From assembly GCA_030049955.1 (NCBI GenBank), contig JASIJX010000295.1:1-9725 (forward strand): 9,725 nt of DNA, given 5' to 3'. Each line of letters opens with the position of its first letter. Position 1 is the stretch's first letter. The translations under genes were made by a program, and so were the position numbers. Below are positions 5,598 to 9,725 of the stretch, one piece after another. The notes under the pieces are model-generated. The model was not told the origin of the DNA, ran no database searches, and worked only from the letters and a program-made list of their open reading frames with translations. Origin of the DNA: Acidobacteriaceae bacterium. Its GTDB lineage: Bacteria > Acidobacteriota > Terriglobia > Terriglobales > Acidobacteriaceae.

Positions 5598-7619
5598 CTA
5601 AGAGGCCAATGCCATTTCATCACGGTCATCAACCGGCGGGATCGGTCTCTGTGCGGGCTGATAACCGAGCTCCATTGCCATCAGAATTCCAATCAACGCA
5701 TCGCGGTTGCCGTTGCGTGCCGCATCGATGAGCGTATCGAGTCTGCTCCGAAAATCCACTTCCTCCAACGGAGTGCAGGCAATCTCGGAAATCTTCTCAA
5801 AACGCGTCTGATTGAGCGATTCTCCGCCGCAGGCTAGTTCTTCCTCCATCTTTTCACCGGGACGAAGACCGATGATCTGGATGGGAATATCTCGGTCGGG
5901 CTGGAAGCCGGCCAGTTCAATCATTTCCCGAGCAAGGTCAAGAACGCGGCGAGGGTTGCCCATGTCAAGTACGAAAATCTCATTGCAGTTCGCCAAACTG
6001 CCTGCGCACAACACCAGTTGCACCGCCTCCGGAATTGTCATAAAGAAGCGCACAATGTCGGGATGAGTGACTGTGACCGGGCCGCCCTGTTCGATCTGGC
6101 GCTTAAAGAGCGGGATCACGCTTCCGCGGCTTCCCATTACGTTGCCGAAGCGTACCGATGCCGCTTTTGTGAGGCTGCCGGATGTATAGTGCTGCAAAAG
6201 CTTTTCCCCAATGCGCTTGGTCGCGCCCATCACGTTGGCCGGGTTTACGGCCTTATCGCTGGAGATGAACACAAGCCGCTCGACTCCTGTATCGCGGCAG
6301 GCCTCCAGCACGTTCTTCATGCCCATCACGTTGTTCAGCACCGCTTCGCAGGGGTGTTTCTCCATCAGCGGCACATGTTTGTGGGCGGCGGCATGAACCA
6401 CTACCTGGGGGCGATACTCTTTGAATATCCACGAAATGCGCTCGGCGATCTTGATGTCTGCGATCACCGATTCAATGCTTGATTTGGGATGGCAGAAGCG
6501 CAGCTCCTGCTCAAGGTCGTAGATCGAGTTCTCATCCTTGTCGAGCATGATGAGCTGATCCGGGTTGAGCAGCAGCAACTGACGGCACAACTCGCTGCCG
6601 ATCGATCCGCCGGCGCCGGTCACCAGCACCTGTTTGCCCTCGTATGCGGTGTGTACCAGCGGCGGGCACGCGTCCGCTGCGGCGCTGGTGCGCCCAAGCA
6701 GGTCTTCAATTCGGACCTCGCGCACGCGGCTGATCCTCACCCGCCCGGCGATGATCTCTTGGGCTGGGGGCACAATCGTGGTCTTGACTGGAATGGCGTT
6801 ACATTGCGATAGAATCCGCGAGATCATTCCGGGCGGTGGGGTGGCAATGCTGATCATCACCTCGTCAATCTGGTTGCGGCGCACAATTGTCGACAGGTTT
6901 GCGCCCGAACCCAATACACGCTTGCCGGCGATGATGCTTCTGCGCTTGTGCGGATCGTCGTCGATGAAGCCGACCACCCCAAGACCGCCGTGGCTGGCCA
7001 GTTCGTGAACCAGCATCACGCCCGCACGGCCTGCTCCATAGAGCAGAACACGTTTCCTGCTGCGGCGCACGTCGCGCACCGCGCGATCGCTGCGCTCCTG
7101 TGCGATGCGGCATACGCTGCGGATAGTGATAAGCCCGCCCAGGCTGAGCAGGTACTCGGGAACCACGATGCCCAACGGAAGGCGCAGCCAATATGCGAAG
7201 GCATAGCTGGGAGGGTAAAGCCAGCGCAGCAGAAGCAGCGCTGCTGTGACCCACACCAGCGACCGGGCAATAGCAATGACATCGGAAAGGCATACGAATC
7301 TCCACAGGAACCGATGCACGCCAGAAGTGTGAATGAACAACATGCGAACGCCAATGAGAACGGGGGCCCATAGAACCATTTGGAGAAGATGGGCGTGAGA
7401 AAAATCGTCCGCGTACCGAAGGACGCAGGCAGTCAGGAAAGAGACCAGAATGATGGATCCGTCGATCGCCAATTGCGCTCCGCGATAATGACCGTCGCCG
7501 CATTTCTGCAGCCGGACCACCAATCGAGATCGAAAGGGCGAGGCCGGCACGGTCGCAACCGCGCTCGGTGGCGCAGTCGCCGCGCAGCGGGGGATGGAAT
7601 CAATGGGTAATACGGACAC
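5598..7619 (-). CDS. Membrane-bound NDP-sugar 4,6-dehydratase, PglF/WbpM/CapD type
   Basis: This 673-residue protein has four membrane segments (about 51-68, 78-97, 109-132, 146-166). A CoA-binding-like Rossmann domain follows, with GAGRAG (195-200). The catalytic extended-SDR domain has the NAD site GAGGSIG (335-341), AAAHKHVPLME (410-420), SSDKA (453-457) and NVMGATK (462-468). As usual for the PglF/WbpM group, Met (M464) stands where most SDRs have Tyr, with K468 conserved. These enzymes dehydrate UDP-N-acetylglucosamine at the inner membrane to a 4-keto-6-deoxy sugar, the precursor of bacillosamine- or fucosamine-type sugars. The start is GTG 7617-7619: AGGAGG lies only 4 bases upstream, and no other start codon precedes the first membrane helix. 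It follows the aminotransferase/phosphoglycosyl transferase fusion by 60 bases, so the two are probably one operon and successive pathway steps. Confidence 0.93.
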   Translation of the reverse strand: MSVLPIDSIPRCAATAPPSAVATVPASPFRSRLVVRLQKCGDGHYRGAQLAIDGSIILVSFLTACVLRYADDFSHAHLLQMVLWAPVLIGVRMLFIHTSGVHRFLWRFVCLSDVIAIARSLVWVTAALLLLRWLYPPSYAFAYWLRLPLGIVVPEYLLSLGGLITIRSVCRIAQERSDRAVRDVRRSRKRVLLYGAGRAGVMLVHELASHGGLGVVGFIDDDPHKRRSIIAGKRVLGSGANLSTIVRRNQIDEVMISIATPPPGMISRILSQCNAIPVKTTIVPPAQEIIAGRVRISRVREVRIEDLLGRTSAAADACPPLVHTAYEGKQVLVTGAGGSIGSELCRQLLLLNPDQLIMLDKDENSIYDLEQELRFCHPKSSIESVIADIKIAERISWIFKEYRPQVVVHAAAHKHVPLMEKHPCEAVLNNVMGMKNVLEACRDTGVERLVFISSDKAVNPANVMGATKRIGEKLLQHYTSGSLTKAASVRFGNVMGSRGSVIPLFKRQIEQGGPVTVTHPDIVRFFMTIPEAVQLVLCAGSLANCNEIFVLDMGNPRRVLDLAREMIELAGFQPDRDIPIQIIGLRPGEKMEEELACGGESLNQTRFEKISEIACTPLEEVDFRSRLDTLIDAARNGNRDALIGILMAMELGYQPAQRPIPPVDDRDEMALAS

Positions 7620-7679
7620 AGTGCCTCCTTAGATTGCGGCTTATTCTTTGTACTTGCGCCTGCCGCAAGGCCAGCCTTG

Positions 7680-9671
7680 TCAGGCAGGTTTCGAATCGAC
7701 CTGACCGGCTTTCCGAATGGCCTCGCTACATGCGAACGGCGCCATTCGACTTGTGTCGCGGCCGTGCCTTCGAGGCAGTAAACGGCACACTGTTGCCGCG
7801 ATGATCTTGAGATCCCCGGCGAGGCTGGCGGTGCGGCAGTATTCGATGTCCGTGGTCAGCTTCTGCGGCACAAGCACGCGCGAGTAGTAATCTTCCCGGT
7901 CCGGTTGCGCAGCCAGCAACGATTCTTCATCGACAAAGGCCAGCGACGCCGGACTGGTAATGCCTGGCTTAAAAGACAGAACCTGTCTTTGCCCGGCTGT
8001 GTACCGGGCAACATATTCGGGAAGCTCAGGGCGCGGGCCGACCAGGCTCATCTCACCGGTCAGCACGTTGACGAGTTGGGGTAGCTCGTCAAGTTTCCAT
8101 CGGCGCAGCCTGCGGCCCACGGCCGTAATGCGCGGATCGCCAGCCGCGGTGATGCGTGGCCCTCGATTGGAAACGATCATGGTGCGGAATTTCAGAAGCT
8201 CAAAGAGCCGTCCCCCGCGACCGACACGGCGCTGGCGGAAAAAAATGGGCCCCGGCGAACTGAGGCGCACCGCGAGCGCGCAGGCGAGGAAGACAGGGAA
8301 CAGCACAATCAGGCCGGCGACAGCGCCAGCAAGATCGAGCAACCGCCTGGACCCACTAATCTGCCATTCACCTGGTGATGCAGGGATGGGTGTTTGATGA
8401 TCAGCGTTGGTCAGCGGCGTCCGCACCATCGACTCTCTTTCGTCGGCAGAATTTGGAGCGGCGAATGAGGCCGGGGAAACCTCGATGGGCATTGCGGCGC
8501 CGGTCCGGCGATATCGCATGGCGATCTCAGCGAGCGCGTCGATGACACGGGCCTGGTCCTCGTCGGTCATGCCCGGATAAAGCGGCAGCGAGATGCAGCG
8601 ATCGAAGTAGTCTTCGGCCACAGGAAAATCTCCTGGGGCATATCCCCAGCGATCGCGATAGTAGGGATGCAGATGGAGCGGAATGAAGTGCACAGAGACG
8701 CCAATACCGCGCTGCTTGAGTTCTTCGATCACGCGGTCGCGATGAATCGTCAGCTCTTCGCGGCGAACGCGGATGACGTAGAGGTGCCAGGCGTGCTGCA
8801 CGTCGGGGCGTGAGGTGGGAAGTTCGTAGGCATCAAGGGCGCTGAGCGCCTCGGTGTAACGCGCGGCAAGCAGGCTGCGACGCTGCCACATAAAGTCGCA
8901 CTTGGCCAGTTGCGTCAGGCCAAGCGCGCCCTGCATGTCGGTCAGGTTGTATTTGAATCCGGGAGCCAAAATCTCGTATCGCCAGGATCCCTCGGCGGTG
9001 TAGCGCTTCCACGCATCTTTGCTAATGCCGTGCAGGCGCATGACGCGCATGCGATCGGCCCAGTCGTCCGCACCGGTAGTCACCATGCCGCCTTCTCCGG
9101 TGGTTATGCTTTTGGTGGCGTAAAACGAGAAGCAGGTGATGTCGCCGATAGTGCCGACCATGCGGCCGCGGTAATGCGCCGGCAGAGCATGGGCTGCGTC
9201 CTCGATCACATGCAGCCCTCGGGCTCGCGCCATGTGCAGCAGTGGATCCATATCGCAGGGCTGGCCAGCCATGTGGACCGGCACAATGGCGCGTGTGCGC
9301 GGTGTGATCGCACGCTCTGCCTGCAGAGGATCGAGATTGAAGCTCTGGGCCTCAATGTCGGCGAGAACTGGGCGCGCCTTGCAGTAAGCTACCGCCTCGG
9401 CGGTCGCGGCGAACGTGAGCGTGGGCAGCACAACTTCATCGCCTTCGCCGATGCCGGCGGCATCGAATGCCAGGTGCAGCGCGGCGGTGCCAGAGTTTAC
9501 GGCAATCGCATGGCGCACTCCCGTATACCTCGCAAACTCCTGCTCGAACTGCGCAGCCTTCGGGCCTGTGGTGATCCAGCCGCTCTCCATCACCTCGCGA
9601 ACTGCGCGCATATCGTCTTCTTCAATCAGCGGAACATGAAAGGGAAGAAACTGTGAGCGGGTGTTTTGCAT
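7680..9671 (-). CDS. Fused DegT/DnrJ/EryC1-type sugar aminotransferase and monotopic phosphoglycosyl transferase
   Basis: This 663-residue protein joins two enzymes. Residues 1-388 are a complete PLP-dependent sugar aminotransferase: SGWITTGP (30-37), NSGTAALHLAF (59-69), VIEDAAHALPA (155-165, with D158) and FYATKSITTGEGG with the Schiff-base lysine K187. Residues 389-435 are a Pro/Ala/Ser-rich linker. Residues 436-640 are a PglC/WcaJ-type sugar transferase: a re-entrant membrane helix (about 443-470), SSPGPIFFRQRRVG, LLKFRTM (492-498), the catalytic DE pair D528-E529 in KLDELPQL, and SLVGPRPE (542-549). The first half would aminate a UDP-4-keto sugar; the second would transfer the sugar phosphate to undecaprenyl phosphate. 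ATG 9669-9671 has GGAGG only 3 bases upstream, but no other in-frame start exists before an upstream TGA and the domain begins at residue 8. It is the first gene of the visible block, upstream of the dehydratase. Confidence 0.93.
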   Translation of the reverse strand: MQNTRSQFLPFHVPLIEEDDMRAVREVMESGWITTGPKAAQFEQEFARYTGVRHAIAVNSGTAALHLAFDAAGIGEGDEVVLPTLTFAATAEAVAYCKARPVLADIEAQSFNLDPLQAERAITPRTRAIVPVHMAGQPCDMDPLLHMARARGLHVIEDAAHALPAHYRGRMVGTIGDITCFSFYATKSITTGEGGMVTTGADDWADRMRVMRLHGISKDAWKRYTAEGSWRYEILAPGFKYNLTDMQGALGLTQLAKCDFMWQRRSLLAARYTEALSALDAYELPTSRPDVQHAWHLYVIRVRREELTIHRDRVIEELKQRGIGVSVHFIPLHLHPYYRDRWGYAPGDFPVAEDYFDRCISLPLYPGMTDEDQARVIDALAEIAMRYRRTGAAMPIEVSPASFAAPNSADERESMVRTPLTNADHQTPIPASPGEWQISGSRRLLDLAGAVAGLIVLFPVFLACALAVRLSSPGPIFFRQRRVGRGGRLFELLKFRTMIVSNRGPRITAAGDPRITAVGRRLRRWKLDELPQLVNVLTGEMSLVGPRPELPEYVARYTAGQRQVLSFKPGITSPASLAFVDEESLLAAQPDREDYYSRVLVPQKLTTDIEYCRTASLAGDLKIIAATVCRLLPRRHGRDTSRMAPFACSEAIRKAGQVDSKPA

Positions 9672-9725
9672 AGGCCTCCAATCGACATAGCAGTGAAACG
9701 TTCATGGCCGCGCTGCGGCGACGGC

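Noticed and set aside
7666..7679. Palindrome CAAGGC-CA-GCCTTG right after the stop of the fusion gene
   Set aside because: A two-base loop is too tight for a good RNA hairpin and there is no T-run; the gap to the next gene is short, so a terminator is unlikely.
4388..9656. Several long plus-strand open frames in the right half
   Set aside because: They are opposite-strand shadows of the well-supported minus-strand genes in GC-rich DNA and show no domain of their own.
9702..9725. Seven sense codons then TGA on the minus strand just upstream of the aminotransferase fusion (AVAAARP), possibly the end of another gene
   Set aside because: Too short to identify; the rest would lie outside the window.

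Overview
The window looks like a chromosomal segment of a GC-rich soil-type bacterium, most likely an acidobacterium. This is an inference from gene content: a Kelch-type repeat remnant, a Ser/Gly-linker beta-helix lipoprotein with a choice-of-anchor-Q-like C-terminus, a DUF169 protein and an exopolysaccharide-type locus. No 16S or other marker gene is present, so the assignment is tentative. Genes in the left half read on the + strand and genes in the right half on the - strand. They converge at about 4141-4335.

Left block (1-1746, + strand): the 3' part of a NitT/TauT-type ABC transporter substrate-binding protein, then a small Tat-exported MerP-like heavy-metal-associated (HMA) protein, then a DUF169 protein. 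The first two are tightly spaced and the third follows after 141 bases. The set may serve uptake or handling of a metal-bound or small anionic solute, but the substrate cannot be read from sequence.

Middle (1747-2661): 915 bases without an intact gene. It holds a decayed Kelch repeat (about 1789-1962), a degenerate tRNA-like sequence (2185-2262) with an intact T-arm and CCA end but altered D- and anticodon arms, and several inverted repeats. The last two hairpins lie in the probable leader of the next gene, and one of them pairs over its start codon.

Secreted protein (2662-4140, + strand): a lipoprotein with a 90-residue Gly/Ser/Thr repeat linker and a right-handed beta-helix domain. The core of the domain has clearly lower GC and different codon use from both ends of the gene. 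Two long hairpins follow, one for each converging transcription unit.

Right block (4336-9671, - strand, read from right to left): (i) a DegT-type sugar aminotransferase fused to a monotopic phosphoglycosyl transferase; (ii) a membrane-bound PglF/WbpM-type NDP-sugar 4,6-dehydratase; (iii) a FemAB/BioF2-like GNAT acyltransferase. Together they look like the early part of a surface-polysaccharide or glycan pathway. The dehydratase makes a UDP-4-keto-6-deoxy sugar, the aminotransferase adds a 4-amino group, an acyltransferase may cap it, and the phosphoglycosyl transferase loads the sugar phosphate onto undecaprenyl phosphate. The fusion puts the amination and membrane-loading steps on one polypeptide. 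No separate PglD-like acetyltransferase is seen here.
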